From NCBI RefSeq assembly GCF_031877795.1, contig NC_133931.1, positions 131,540,621 to 131,604,620 of the forward strand: a stretch of DNA of 64,000 bases. Reading direction: 5' to 3'. The stretch is from Strix aluco. Its lineage: Eukaryota; Chordata; Aves; Strigiformes; Strigidae. Every line of letters begins with the position of its first letter. Within the stretch, counting starts at the first letter, position 1. The notes under the pieces were generated by a model that did no database searches, was not told the DNA's origin, and saw nothing but the letters and a program-made list of their open reading frames with translations. The translations under genes and the position numbers were made by a program. This document shows, one piece after another, positions 11,961-26,309 of this stretch.

Positions 11961-14900
11961 TGTGCTGCAGATACTGCATTTCCCTAGATTTAGTGTAACT
12001 TCCCCTATAACTTTTGAGAGATTATTAGGTGTGATTTTCAAAAAAATCAAACTTTTATACTGAAACTCCTTTTGACTTGACTGAGAGCAATACTAGCTGG
12101 GGATCAGGCACATCTGAAAATCATATCCAGAAATAACAGCACATTTTTGAAGATACAAAGTGTATTTTTTATTGACATAACAGTGTTTCTCATTCTAAGT
12201 TCTTCACAAACAGTTGGTAGATAAGTTTCATATCATGCCTAAGATGTTTATCTTTAGCACATTTAAGCTGCAGAAAAAAATGAATGTGGTTTTCCTTCTC
12301 CAAGTCCTTGTTTTCCTCTGCCTTTACTTTGTCTGATCAGCTCCAAACTTATGGCCAATGACCTCTCCTGCATCAAATATCTGTAGCTTCTACTTCCTCC
12401 TCAGTGATCATTTAACTTGTTTTGATACCACCAGGCCCACTTTCTGAAAGCCTGTTTTCCTCTGGTTCTCCATCTTTTCAGTCATTGTTGCTCTTTCAGG
12501 GTTTCATTCAGGCCATGCAACTCTTTCCCCTCCCCACAGCAGAGCCTGCAGTCCTCTTTCAGGATCCAAATGGAAATATTGCTCTCATTCTCCAGATCCA
12601 TTTCAATGAATGCAGTGCTCTCTAAACACGGCATTTTTAAATGTTTGTGTATCTTCTGTAGTGCATATCCTCCAACTTAAAATTAACAAAAGCCCACACA
12701 AATTTTTGGGCAAAGGGTGTGAATTGCATTGCTTATTTCAGTTGCAAATATTTCAAATCAAAACACTAATATACAAAATATTATCATCATTTTGGTCACA
12801 TTGCATTCAAAGGCACCTAAGTCTTCCTGGAAGTCTGGGAGACTCAGACACATGTGTCTTTTCCATTCCTTGCCAGATATCTTTTAGTGTTTTACATTTT
12901 GGAAGAAATAAAAGACATTCCCAGGTCTATCATAAGAACATTTGGTAGCAGATTTTTTTCCCATTTTTCACATGGAATTTTGAAGGAGGGGTTAAGATTA
13001 TATTTAAGATTTAGTTGGTCTTTAGGAACTAAAAGTCTTCAGCTGTACACAGATTTTCCTTGTGGTGGATCCCACAGGCTTACCTGGTATCACTCTTTGG
13101 GCCAAGAGGTTCCCCTGGAGCCAACCCTGAGCACTACTACAGTGCTCCTCCATTTAGGGGACAGAGTCCTTTCTATCACTTGTAGCAGAAGGACAGTGTT
13201 GTTCTGCTTCTGGCTCACCACAGATTTTTGCAAATGTTAGTGAAAGGTTTGTGTTTCTGCTGCATGGGCTTGAAGGTCATACCCTCTGGCCCTACTGAAA
13301 ATCATGACCTTGCAAGAGACCTCTTCTGCTTCTATACTTTCTGGCGGAAGAAATTCCTCTCCTGTTATTTCTTATGAATCCAAAGGCTTTGAGGATATTT
13401 CCTAGGAGGAGATATCCAGAGACTGAAAATTAAATATGCTACAACTATATCCTCATCTTCTCTGACTCTCTTTATATCATTTAAAGCCAGTGACTGCAAA
13501 CCATATTAACAACTATTGAAGAATGGTTGGGATGGACTGGGACAACTCCCCACTGTTGTCTCTGGAAGAGTCCTCACAGAGCTGGAGTATGTCACACATT
13601 ATTGAACAGTGTACCTTCCCCTAACACTGGCAACGAGCACCCACTCCCTGCTTTGGGCTGGCTCAGGTGCCAAAGGTGTGGGGCACTGGTAGGACAACTT
13701 CCCACTCCCCAGAAAAGAGTGAGTAAGATGTATCAGGTACCATGGTCTGACATGTACCTCTGCTGCATTTCTGATGGTTGCTGCTGCCTCTTGCTGCCCA
13801 TGCCATTTATTCTTGTCTCATGGCATAGGACATTTTACATTGCAGCCACTGCCAGTGACCAGCCCAGCTGAGGAGCTGCTACAGCAGCACCAGGCTGTAC
13901 TCTGCAATCCAGCATAAGGAAGATGTAGTTCACCCCCTCAAATAAAGCCTGATGCTCAGGAACCATGCCCTGAGTAGTCTGTAACAAAACAGGTCTGGTT
14001 ACTCCTCTATCCCTGAAGGGCCAATGTGCCCAGGTACAAGAATCAGTTCCCATTCCTCTGCTGTCAGTGCCCATCGCTTATGATGTTTTCATCACTTTGT
14101 AGTTCAGTTTCCCCCATCTGAATTCGTTACACCATCAGCTACTTCTGGTTAAGATTCAATTTAGACCACTGAAATGCCCATGAATGAAGTGGCTCCCTTC
14201 TCAGGTGGGGTGGGAAGACCAGGGAATGTGATTGATTCCTACAGTAAAAGCCAACGCTGAAGCACAGTGGTGTTATTCCTACCATCAGCCTTTTCCATTC
14301 AGCATTTGGTATCGCAGGCATGAATGCCTCTCAGTGACCTCCTAAAATACAGCAAACTCTGGTCTTTTGAAAATAAAATAGCTTCATGAAGCAGAGAAGA
14401 GTTTGAAGCCTCCAACTTTGGAGGCTGAACTGTGGCAAGGTGACACTTCCAACCTGTGGTGATGGACATGACATGTCCCTCTGAGGCTGCTCGTGGCAGT
14501 GAGAAGGACAGGTAGGCTATCTACATCTAGTTCTCCTGGGGATGTTTAGTGTGCAGAAGGTGGTCTTTCTGGAAGTCTGAATCTGTCATATAAGGAATTG
14601 GTGATGACCTTCAGTTTCTGAAAGATCCTCAGGGACCTTTTATTCCTCAGAAACTACCCCTCCACCCTCCCCACCCACCTCTAATTTAAGAGAAAATTAG
14701 AAACTATTTTGGCATTCAGAGAGGCTTGTTTGACTCTTCATTCTGTTAAAGAAAGGGTTACAAATACCCTAGAAAGAGATAGCAACACCAGAAGAAGCTT
14801 GCCGATTCTGCTATGTTAATTTTTCATTCATTTATCTGACAACAAAAACCCTAAAGAAATTCAAGAAGGAATAGCTTTTCTCATAAAAATGTCCCATTTT

Positions 14901-16474
14901 CCTGAAAGGACATTTACATCCACAGGTCAATCAGCCAGCCCGGAATATAATTTTAGCAAATTGTCACACTTACTTCTATTTTTAGATGTAAATCCTTTGC
15001 TGACTTCAGTGGGGCTCTACATGAAGGAAAGGGCCCATTCATGGGAGACTAATTGTAAGAAAAGAGCCCTAAAGCAAAAATACCACACCTGCCATCTGAG
15101 TATAGAGTTGAATAGTTAGTAAAGTTTTCAAAGCAGGTTTTGTGGAACGTCAGTACTAGATTTTTGGGTAATGATTCTCCATCTCCAGCGTCAGCTGGAA
15201 TTGCTTGTTCTTGAGACTTCTAGAAAGCAGGGCTTTCATACTTTGTTTTACACATCACACATTTAAGAATTGTTTCCTGGAGAAGCTTCATGTTTTCTAC
15301 AAAATGGAAAAAATTCTAAGGCAATTTTTATTTTAGTTCAATATCTGTCAAAAAAGCTATGTTAAGTATTTCTTTTCCAAATAACCAAGTTAAGGTTTGC
15401 AGCCAAAGTTTGGCATCTTAAGTTTAATGTAGTCAAAGTGTACGAGAAAACTTGCACATAATTTAGTAGTCTAATGCACTTGTTTAAAAAGGAAGAGCAG
15501 GTTTAATTGAGCATACAACCATGTCAACTTGTCACTCCTGAGGCAGGTAGTGTCTGCAGACTGGGGTTGATAAATGCTGCTGTAGCTGTCTGAATAAGTC
15601 CTGAATTTTCAGGGGAAACGGACCGACCAGCATTTTTCTGACACCTAAAGATCCAATGGATAATGGAGAACGTTTGGGACGTGCAGAGTATTCAAGCCTG
15701 GGGAGGTGTGTGTGGGGAAACAGTAAAGCTTTGCCCCTTTGATTTCTTGATACTGGAAGTTATCAGCTTATTAGAATACAGGGAAGAGAAAGGAGACCAG
15801 CTCGACTCAGTATTTCAGCTTTGGCCCAGATGATGCAATTGGCTTTCTATAGGTTGACTCCTGGTGGGGTCATAGTTAACCTAAAGGCAATAGTTTCCAC
15901 AGGGCTACAGAAATTCAACCAGGCAGAGCCTCAGTTGTTAAAAACTGGGGATCAGGATCACTCACCAGACAAAACACAGCTTTTGGGTGAAGACAGAGAG
16001 GATACTGGATTTGGTGATGATGCAGCGAATATCTAAAACAGTGTAATAAACCTGTCAACATAATTGCAGTTGTTTGATGATCCTATTAAGTACTACAATT
16101 TCTTTTTCCCCCTTTTTTTTGTTTGTTTTAGGTAATTTTGGAGTGCATTTTTTAAGCAGTTATGTATGAATTATAAAGGAAATAAGAGAAATTATAATCC
16201 AAATACCATTTTGAATTGGCTTTTTAGACTGTAAGCAGCTATGATAGCCTTACACTTTCCTCCTAACTGTTTATAAACACCAAGGGTTCATACTGTTAAT
16301 TGCAAAAGGAAGTACATGGTCTCAAGAAAACAACATGCATTTCTCAGAAAAGCATGCAATACAGACTGTTGTCCATAGTACTGTAGCTGCTGGATCTATA
16401 AAACCTGGGGCCCTGTGGTCTACCTGTAGTGAAAGACTAGCTAGACAAAATTGGCAGAGGAAAGGCGCATGAGA

Positions 16475-16570
16475 AGTCTCAGAGAGGTGGGGTGGTTTTC
16501 TAAGGTTGCTCAGTGTAAGTCAGTAGTAGAGTGGGAAGGAGAAGAGAGTATTTTGACAGTATACCTCCTC
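16475..16570 (-). mobile_element. Possible MIR-like SINE remnant
   Basis: The stretch CAGAGAGGTGGGGTGGTTTT, then AAGGTTGCTCAGTGTAAGTC and AGTAGTAGAGTGGGAAGGAG, follows the antisense layout of the MIR/CORE-SINE consensus (CAGAGAGGTGAAGTGACTTG, then AAGGTCACACAG, then CAGTGGCAGAG). It is highly diverged and identified by eye. Confidence 0.4.
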
Positions 16571-19500
16571 TAGCAGGCTGCTGCCTTTCCTGTGTCCTTT
16601 CTTGCTGACATATTTCTAGCATACTTATGAACATGGAACCCTGGTGCCAGCCACAAACCAAACATCTGTATTACCTTTTGTCCAGGAGGTGCCCTATTCT
16701 CCAGGTCTGTGGCAGTGGCATGGGCTCACCAGACATCCCAGCTCTAAGCTCCAGCATCCCTAGGAACAGCAGCATCCTTGCAGATGGTGGGTGTAGAGGC
16801 AGTTTCGTGGACCTGTCCCTGCTCCCTGATTCCAGGAGGGCTGGAGCTCCACTCCTGGTAGTGCAAAGGGCCCTACCAGGAGCAGGAGCTCAGGCTGTAC
16901 CCTGCTGGGTCCTCCTCAAAAGATCTGGGAAGGACCATCCTTCTGCTGCTGTGAAGATCAAAGGCACTCGGGATCTGGCAATGCTTCACACCCAGAAGAA
17001 TATCACCAAACAGCAAATCATTAAGAGATTCATGTGTCAGATTGAATGCTTGAGTGGTATATTGCAAATACACAGGATATTACACATCATCTCCAAAAAT
17101 CAGTTAACCTGGAAATCCCATCTAGACTGGGCTTTTTCTGGTTCTATTAAGGCATTTGCATATTTTTAAATACAATCATAAAATATCACACTAGTAGTTT
17201 TACTGTCAAATAAATACCTTGTAAGTACAAGGATTTCTTTCCCTCCACCACCACCACTCCATTTATCTTTTGCTTAAATCCTTCCTCTCTAGAAATAATA
17301 CAAATCAAGCCTCTGGGGCCTGTTTATATAATGGGGATTTATGTCATTTCAAGACAAATGGCATTTGCTAAGTTTCAGGGAAGCACCTGTATTAATTGTA
17401 TTTCCTGCTCATGTGTTGCTTTTGTTTGCAATAAAAGAATTCATCTCAGGTGAGTTAACCTTGCTTTTAGAGAGGGCACCTGCAGTTATCTTAGTGCTTA
17501 TTGTAAATGAAAACATGTTGAGCCTTTAAAGCAGTGAAATAAAGAGGTGCTGACAAGAGGGTATGCCAATAGGATTAGGAGCTTTTCTCACCGCTTGTAT
17601 TATCAGGATGGAGAATTGAGTCATGTTAAATTACAGGGGGAAGAGATATTCCCAGAAATTCCACAGATCGGAGATTGACTTGCTCCTTCAGTAAGCCTAT
17701 GGATAGGAGGGGCATTCTGTGTTCGACAAGATTAAGAAAAAAAAAGAAGAGGAAAAGACACCTCCCTTTTAGCCTTAGGCGTCTATAATTGACCAAGATT
17801 TTTCTGCTTGTGATTTGATCCATCCAAACCCTGTTAGAGGCACTTGCCCCCAACTGAGACCAAGGCTGAGGTGAATAAGAATTAGGTGACTCACTCATAT
17901 GTGCTATACATGCATTCACATCTATTAGGATAAATGACATGTCATTCAATTTAAGCACAGGCAACTGGAGATTGTCATATTTTGAAAATGACAACTGTTA
18001 TTTATTTATTGAGAATATTTATACAGGTTCTTCCTAGGTACAGAGAATGCATTTTTCAGCTGCTCCCACGACACTGGTGAATCAGGCGATTACACAAAGA
18101 CCAGAAAGGCAATTCCACAAACGGAGAAACAAAGCCAGCGAGCTACTGGCCACCAGGTCTGAGCCAGCAGAGCTAAAATGGTGCAAAACACCACCAGAAT
18201 CGTTTATGTAGCAGTTTTGTGTGGTCATTTTAAAAAGTGCTCATTGTAATGCTCTGATACCTGTTATATTACTAAGGTGCTGCAGAAAGCAATGTTAGGT
18301 GGCAGCAGGCAACATGATTTAGCCCAGCTTTTAAGAATGGGAAAATTAAGAGAAAAACAGTCAGAAGCTGGTTTCCTGGATTTGGGGGCAGAGAGGAAAT
18401 GGGAAGGAGAGGTTTGCCTTCCCCTGTCCTCACCCCCATACGTCCTTCTCCTCCAACAAGGCTAGTGTGATGCATCCCAGGTCACATGCTGTAGTCTGAG
18501 GATATTGTCCTCCCTATCCCTGTTTACATCAGGGCTTTCTGTGTCTACCTCTACTGCCAGGCAGTGAGATGCTTGTTTAAAAAAAACATTATTGTTAGTG
18601 CTGTTCAAATAAGCACTGATTGAATTATTTCTATCAATGCCCTATCTTTTTATTAAGTACAGAAATTTTCCTTGAATATGTAGGTAGATGGATAAATAGA
18701 TACATTGATTAAAAAGAAAAATCTATGTGGTCATAAAGAGACAACATTTACAATGTGGTTATGAGTCTCCTACTCTTATATCAGTACAAAGTAGGACTAT
18801 CTTCTACATCTGTGCGCAGTCTTCAGGTTGGACCCAGCTCTAAATAATCACTGCAGCTTGGTGGGACTCCTTCCAGAGTGGACACAAGAAGCTCAGTTTA
18901 ATATTGCAATTTTTTTTCTGGATGTCTTTATTATATTTGTTTTCTAACACATTTTTCTAACACATTAGAGAATCTAGTCAGTAAAAAGATCATATTTCTG
19001 AATCTCAGAATTCTTGTCTTCTTCATTCGTTATTATTTGGGAAACTTTCTTTTCTTTCCATAATTCTGGATTCTTACCTGTGCACATTAAATGGGAGGCT
19101 AGAGCTCACCATATCTTTCATAAGTACAGCTACTACGCAGTTTTGTGTCTGATGGTTCAATTACATAGTGATATGATTTGTTCCACATTAAAAGCCCACA
19201 TTCACCACAATGTTCATCTTGTTTGGTCTTCTTAGCACTGTACATTTTAGAAACACTTGAGAGAAAATCACCATAGTGGTGTGAATCACCAAGTGCCCTC
19301 AAATGGGAGCAAAAGCTGATCACCTGTTTGGAGGAGAAATTCAGCATTTACCTTGTAGCATAAAACATGTTCTCTCCACTGAAAAGGTGACCATCAAAGC
19401 ACCAAAGCCAACATTTTCAGCTGTGTGTTGGCTGAAGTTAACAACCCAAATAAATAACCTAATTTTCTTCAACTCTTGTTAAATCAGAGTTGCAACCCCT

Positions 19501-21829
19501 CTGAAAACTCGTTATGAGTTGGAATCCAAAACTGCTTCTTGAAACACTGCCCAGCCTTGAAACATTGGCCTGTGGTTTTAACGCTTTATGTTACTGATTT
19601 TTCTGAGCATGTACTTTGCAGGGTCTGGCAACCAAAACAGATAAGAACAAACTGAAGTCAAGGGACTGATTGAACTTCAGCAGACCTGTTTTGTTTTCTC
19701 ATGTGTTCTTCTGGTCAGGTACTTGTGAGAAGGATTGAAGGAAGGGTGAGAAAACAAGGCAATGGATGATCAAATTTTATTTCTAAGCAGGAGAAAGCCT
19801 CAGGTACTGACAAGGTAAATCTGCTCCAACTTGCCAGGCATGGGAAGAGGCTCATAAAGAGGTCTGGCTGTGCAGTTGACTGTGTATTGAGGAGGACAGG
19901 GCTGTGGGCCAGCACAGTCTCTCCCGCATTGGGTCCCACAACACGTGACCTGCTCTGCTGGCTAGAGGCAGGATTTGCAGAATTCCTTAAATTCCTTTTT
20001 TTTTTCCAAGTAGCTTGAAAAAAAATTTTGTTCTTCAACAGGAAAGATGTAACTGAGATCCAGATAATTTCAGTCCACCCAAAGTGAGGTGTTTCTGAGG
20101 CCCTGGGAAGGTATTTTTATCCATATCAGAAAAAATAATGAGTTATATCAATTGAACATTCAAAGTTATATTTTATTTCAGAAAGTCAAAGGGGTTTATA
20201 GAAGGAAAGTCCCATTAGGTTTAGCTTTTCTGAATTGTTCCCCCACTGCATTATGGCTGTATGTGGCACTGAAATTTCCCCTTGAATTCACCTGGAATTT
20301 ACAAACACTTTCCATTGCCTAACACTGTGTTTTTCAGGGAACATACTGACCACCTGAAAAATCTCATTAATCATCTCTAGAAAAGGACTGGGAAGCTGGT
20401 GCAGGGGTACAGGTCCCTTTTCCCTTTCTGTCCCTCAGCCAGAGTCCTCATGTCCCCCAGAGGTGATGATCCTCATTTGTGTTCCATTTTTGCATGATAA
20501 TCCCCTTCCCATTTCCTCTCCCATCCATTTCCCATGGACTTTGGCAGCACACAAGCCATCTACTTGGTTTGACATGAAGAGTTGCAGGGTACATTTCAAT
20601 TGTATTCATGGTTCAGACCCATAGCTAATGCCCCTCCCTTGAAACATGCCATGAGGTACCAAGTCGAGCAGCAGGGAATACACCCTGGTAAATGCAGTCC
20701 TTGATGGCTGTAGGGAGAGAGCAGCCTCACTCAGGCACAAGTGAAGCAAAAATGGGAGAAAAATGGAGCAAGACCCATTGCTCATGCCCCTTTGGCCTGC
20801 TAGAGAAATTCAGGGAGGCTGTGTGCGTGTGCTCTCCGGGGAAGCCATGGCAGAAAACAGTTTCTCGTGCTGTTTCCAAGGTTTTAGCAAGGATACTGCA
20901 ATTTATTAACAACGTTAATATAAAAATAGTAGAAATGAAGCAATAAATTATACAATAAATGCTACCACAGAGATACTTCTAAATTGCCTAGTTAATTGTG
21001 GGCCTGGCAGAAGTTGTGCAGACAGTTAAAAAGATAGTTCAATTACTTGCAACACTTACTGAAGATCAGTAGCCTTAAATTACAAATAATCAGCTCGCTC
21101 AGAAATATCAAGTGCAACAACAAAGGTGTTTCAGCTGGTGCAGGAGCCTCATCCAGTGAGTGTATGTTTGTAAAAGCCACTTACCTATGCACACTGAATT
21201 GCAGTTCCCTGCCCCATCCTTCATGTTTTGCTTACTTATGACACTTGATCATTGCCTTTTTTCCAGGGATGTGTTCTCTGATGGCAGAGGAATGGATACC
21301 ATTTCACCAGCTGATGGAAAAGTGCATATATTATTTATAAGGTCCGAAATTATGGACAGTATCTGTCTCAGACTTCATGCTTCAGGAAAATGTTACATTT
21401 GTGGAAACTTTTGTGAGATAGGGTGTTTAAATCTCCTGTACAACTCTTGGACAATAATTGATGAAATTATCTTTAATGAGAAAGGAATTCCTCAGGAAGC
21501 AGTTCAAATTTAGCATCCTTTCAGGAAGTATTTTTGCCTACCAGGAGGTTTTGAGGAATATATATTTGTTAGGATCCTGGAAACACTTTTATTATCTTAT
21601 TCTATTATGTGCAATGCTTGAACAAAAATATACTTTTTAACATTATTAGTTTCTCAGTAATTCACAACATCTGCTGTTTAGGCCATAAACTGCATTCCAT
21701 CCACAAATAAACTCACAGAACCCTTAAAAATTAGTCATCCTCTTACCATTGGCATAGTTGTCTGGGTATCAAATTCTGCCCTTCCTACTTGTGGCTTCAT
21801 GATGTGATTACCTTAGTATCACGCAGTTG

Positions 21830-21881
21830 TGATAATATCATGTGTCAATGATGTTTTTTGATAATATCATGTGTCAATGAT
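21830..21881. repeat. Perfect 23-bp direct repeat
   Basis: Identical 23-bp copies at 21830-21852 and 21859-21881 (both starting TGATAATATC and ending GTCAATGAT) are separated by 6 bp of GTTTTT. This is a recent local duplication in noncoding AT-rich DNA. Confidence 0.9.
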
Positions 21882-22310
21882 ATTTAATCATCAGAGAAGA
21901 TAGACAAACTTTTTGGTTTTATACACATCATCTATGTAAACAAAAAGGTGGAACAATCAGGAAAAACTGATATAAAAATATATGCACTAAAGCATTCCTT
22001 TACAGAAAATTACTTGTATGAGATTCACAGCTTCTTCTAGAAAGCCTTGCTGTGGTCTTTCTGTAGATCCTGTAGTAAAATCTATAACACAGTTAATTAA
22101 AGAGTTTATCAGAAGGATCCTAGCTGGAAGTCCTTCAAAGCACAGCTGATCTTAAAAATTCCTGTTTGGCACAAAGCAACCACCTGTCAATATTTCAATT
22201 ACTGCCCTCCCTGCTTGATCACACTTCAATTGTTTTCCAATAATTATTATAATCATCCACCACAAGGGCAACTAGTTGTTTCAGGGTTTTAGGTGAGAGG
22301 CAAAGAACTG

Positions 22311-22331
22311 AAAAAAAAAAAAAAAAAAAAA
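22311..22331. repeat. Poly(A) run, 21 nt
   Basis: An uninterrupted run of 21 A lies in noncoding DNA with no visible element 5' of it. It is a likely length-variable homopolymer. Confidence 0.9.
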
Positions 22332-25300
22332 CGCCCAGTCATTTGTACAGATCTTTCCTCCGGGCAGCTCCTTATTTGAACAGCTGCTGGGGAGGCACAA
22401 ATCAGCCTTAGAGCTGAGCCAAGCCTGGATAGTATGATGCATCCTGATTTCTGGGAGGGGGTTTTGTTGTTGTTGGTCCTAATTTGAGTCCTGCACATGA
22501 CCAGCCGCTTTCCCTACTGGAAATAATTTCTCTAAATTAGAGGTTGCTGCAGTGTTTCAAGCCTGTCAAAGATCTCTTGTTGGACAGGCTCCTTCAAAAA
22601 AATGAGTCAGTGTCTCAAATCTTAGCTTCAAGATCCAGGTTTTGCTTGATGAAAGGACTGAAAATTCATTTGCCAAACAGGATATTTTGTCTCTTGGATT
22701 TCATGGGAAGAAAATATTTCCGTATTGTTTTTATGTTATGGGAATAAATGGCTTGTGTCTATTGTTATTTATGTGACTTTAGTCTCAGGAAAATAAAAAA
22801 CAAACCTGAAAATCATGACCCATCCTACTAACACTGCAAAACATCTGAAAATTTTCTAGCTGTAATGAAAGCTAGTGCAAGGTAACCTAGAAACACTGAA
22901 TATTTCTGACACGATCTCTTACTATTTTACACTGATTTCATGCCAGTGTAAGTTCATTTGAATGAGCAGAACTTCACTGAATCTATTGCTTTGGGCTGCT
23001 GTGAGTTTTGAAGTGATGTTATAAATATTACTGGAGACAAAATCCTGAAAATCTGTTGAAAACTCTTAGGATTTCAATGGAGCCAGGAATTCACATTTCA
23101 GGATAAAAATCCTGTGGGACAACATGCTGGATATTATTACGCCACTCAACCCTGGTAATAATAATAATTGTTATGCATGAGGAAGCCAGTGAGATTGCAA
23201 TGTTAGTAATAAATAATATTGCTTTACAACAGAGAAGCAAAATAACACACACTGGGGTGGGAGGAAGACAGAAATAGTGACTCTTATATCCTACAGTGTT
23301 TGCACTGAATCTAGCAACTGGTGAAAGGGAGACAGGCACCGCTACTGGCAGTTCAGGGAAGACTTCAGCCTAATGTGCAGCTACAGAGCAAAATCAAATA
23401 ACCACTTTGCTGTGTAAGGAACAGCATGCTCAGTTGTATGGAGAATGCTGCAGAGCCTTTGTAAAAAGCAGCAGAGATTCCCATCTGCAAAGATGGGTAG
23501 AGCTCTGCTTCCTCCCACCTCAGAGGAGAAGGAGATCCTGCTGGCCAAGGGATGCCTGCTGAGCTGGGCTGGCAAAACTGTCCTCTGAAGAGAGAATGAA
23601 AAGACAGGGTCAGTTTTCAATAAGAGACAGAGAGGAGCTGCAAAAAAAAAGTAGATAATAGAAGAATGAATGCATGAGAGAAATTACAGTGGGAAAGTCT
23701 GTTTTCTCCATCTCCTAATAACCCAGAAAAAGAAAACATTCAATTTTGTTAATAAGAGAGAGTATTGAACTAGAAAACACAGAAATGCTTATTCTACACA
23801 ACCTGTAGTCAGTCTGCAGAGCTCCATGCCATCACCAGGTCCCAGGGATGTTATGATACTTCAATTTGTATGGATATAAAACACATCCAGAAGAACCAGA
23901 AGAGACAATGGATCTCTTGGAGGAGAATCCAGGTCAACAGTTAATTAGCAGAGCAGAGGAGGAGGCTTAATGTAAAGGAGTTCTTCCCAGAAGCCTGTGG
24001 AAGGCAATCCCCACATGACAGAGAAGAGAAGCTCTGCTGCCTGGGAAGAGCTGCCAGTCCCCTTGGGCTGGAGGGCACCCAGGGTCTGTGCCCGGGCGCA
24101 GCAGCACCCCTCTTGCCGCTAACCTCTCCTCCATCTCCTGAATCCCGCCCTCTTGCTCCTGACCCTCAGGAGCATTTCCATGCTGAAATACTTGTGCTGT
24201 CTTCATCATCTCTTCCTACCTCCACCTCCGCTGGTGAGACAGGATAAGCTTGGTGCTTTGGCTGGAGTTCTCTCATATGACAACCTTTTCTCTCCCATAT
24301 ATGCTTTTCCCTGAGATGTAGTAGTAAAACTCTTCAATTAGTCTTTATCACCCTTACCCAGAGCTCAGCCTGTTTCTTTAGCTTGAATATTGGCAACATA
24401 AATGTCTTTCCCCACTGTTTCTCTTCCACTACTTGTATGACATCCTTCTGCTACAGAAGCCCATAATATGATCGTTTTGTTGTTGGACTCCTGCCTTTCA
24501 TGTGTTACAGATATTTAAAATCTGTTGCGCTATGACTGATTTTTGGGAGATCAGTTGCGAGGCCTGATGGTTAGATGTGTGTATCGCCCATCAAGGTCAA
24601 GAAAGAACTGGTTGTCCCAGATTTCTGAGAATGCTGAGCCCAAACCAATGAATCCACTGACCACAAGCAGTACTTTTTGGAAACTCGTTGCCTGTATAGA
24701 GTATGTCTGGGAGCAGACCACAACTGCCAGCATTTTTAAAGCGCACCGCCACTTGAAGTAGTCTTGTGCATGTCAGCTGCCAGTGTATGACTGGCTCCTG
24801 GCTTTTGCCAAATGCTCTGGTTTGTTTCTTTTGTGGGATTAGGCAAAAGACATTGGCAGTAGTGACAGGATATTTTTGAAAGAAACTATGCATAAATATC
24901 TATCCAGAAACATATTTAATTGTTGAGGTCAGGAGCTCCATTGTGGCAGACCATTGCAGAGCTGACTATAAGAAAAACACTTTTGATTCAAGTTCTGTTG
25001 GCAGTGCACAAACAGTACACGATAGTCTATATGCTTTTCTTTTGCTCAATTTACATGTGTGGGGTTTTTAATGCATATCTTTGAAAAAATACAATTACAT
25101 CAATATTGTATTTATATCAGTTGACATGTGAAATCTGGGTTTCCTTACATAAATTGTGTAATTTTGTGAAGTGGTGCATTTAGCAGTTGTTGTTTAAGGT
25201 TATACCATTAATTTGTGAAGTTAAAATACATCACATGGTAAATGGGTTCCAACCCTTGTTGATTTGCAGCCTACAAATAGGCCATCAAAAAGATTTACCA

Positions 25301-26309
25301 TAATCCATTTGTCATTTATCATAATAGCTTATAATTCACTGCTATTGCTGCCACCTTCCTCCTCTGCCATGGTACACTTCTTCACCTGACCTCTGCTCAC
25401 CTACTCATTGTCTACTCTGAGCCATTTTAAAGTTTTCCTCTGCTTTTCTTCCACTCATTTGAGCTCCTGCTTAAGTGACATTGCTCTGTTGAGCCACCCT
25501 TAGAGTGTTCCTTCTTTGATCGCTTCAAATTGTCTCATACTTTGCACTACTTCTGGTTTAAAATTAGGCAGCTACTTAGGTGCTTTGCTGAACTTGGGTG
25601 TCCTGTGTGTAATTCAGTTTAATCTTTTCCCTGCCTCGCAGTCTCCTCTCACTGCCCTGTGGTGATTAGTACTGTTCTCCTCTGATATAGGCTCTTCCAG
25701 CAATGTCAATTTTGCAGTTACTTTTCTTGTTGAACTGGTAGGAAAAGGTCATTAACTTGTTGTCTGCAGTCTATTCCTGGTTGCCAATGAACTGTTCCCC
25801 ACAAACCAAGGGTCAAGAGCTGCCCTAATGTACAGCTGATAAGCCCCTGCTCCAGTAGCTGCAATCTTCACACTTGTACCACACCATCAAGTATAAATGT
25901 ACACCTGGCAGCAGGATAATGACACAGAGCCACCACCAGAGCTTCCATTGAGATGAAGTTTCAAGGACTGAAACCAATAGCTATTGCAAAAGCTATCAAA
26001 ATTATATTAAAAACCACAGTATTGCTCTTTCTACGTAGGCCTTCCATCCAAGGATCCCAGTGCACATTATAAACACCAGGCCACTTTCCACTAATGCTGC
26101 TTCACTCTCCAAGGTTTCTACCTTTAATGCCACCCACATCTCCTACAGCTTTGATTTCTTTTCCACTACTCCATTTCTTCCAGAGCTTACATAAACTTTC
26201 TCTATTCCTACTCCCTCTGCAATAAGAGTCCTGATTTCTGTCACTACCTCTTGGCTTCTTCTTATCCTCCCCCTCCATCCCAAGCCCTCCACCACTGGCC
26301 ATTTACTTC

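Noticed and set aside
14110-14130. TCAGTTTCCCCCATCTG, resembling the MIR 3' region
   Set aside because: Too short and isolated; no flanking match to the rest of a MIR.
16627-17169. 180-codon plus-strand ORF
   Set aside because: Longest frame outside the CpG island and the LTR, but about one such frame is expected by chance in 64 kb. No domain, composition bias or splice context supports it.
18081-18180. Possible second MIR-like remnant
   Set aside because: Only loose similarity in AAACGGAGAAAC and CAGGTCTGAGCC; insufficient to call.
21160-21513. 117-codon plus-strand frame with a possible acceptor near 21268
   Set aside because: Somewhat long for AT-rich DNA, but I recognise no protein and no donor, start context or partner exon. 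Left as noncoding.
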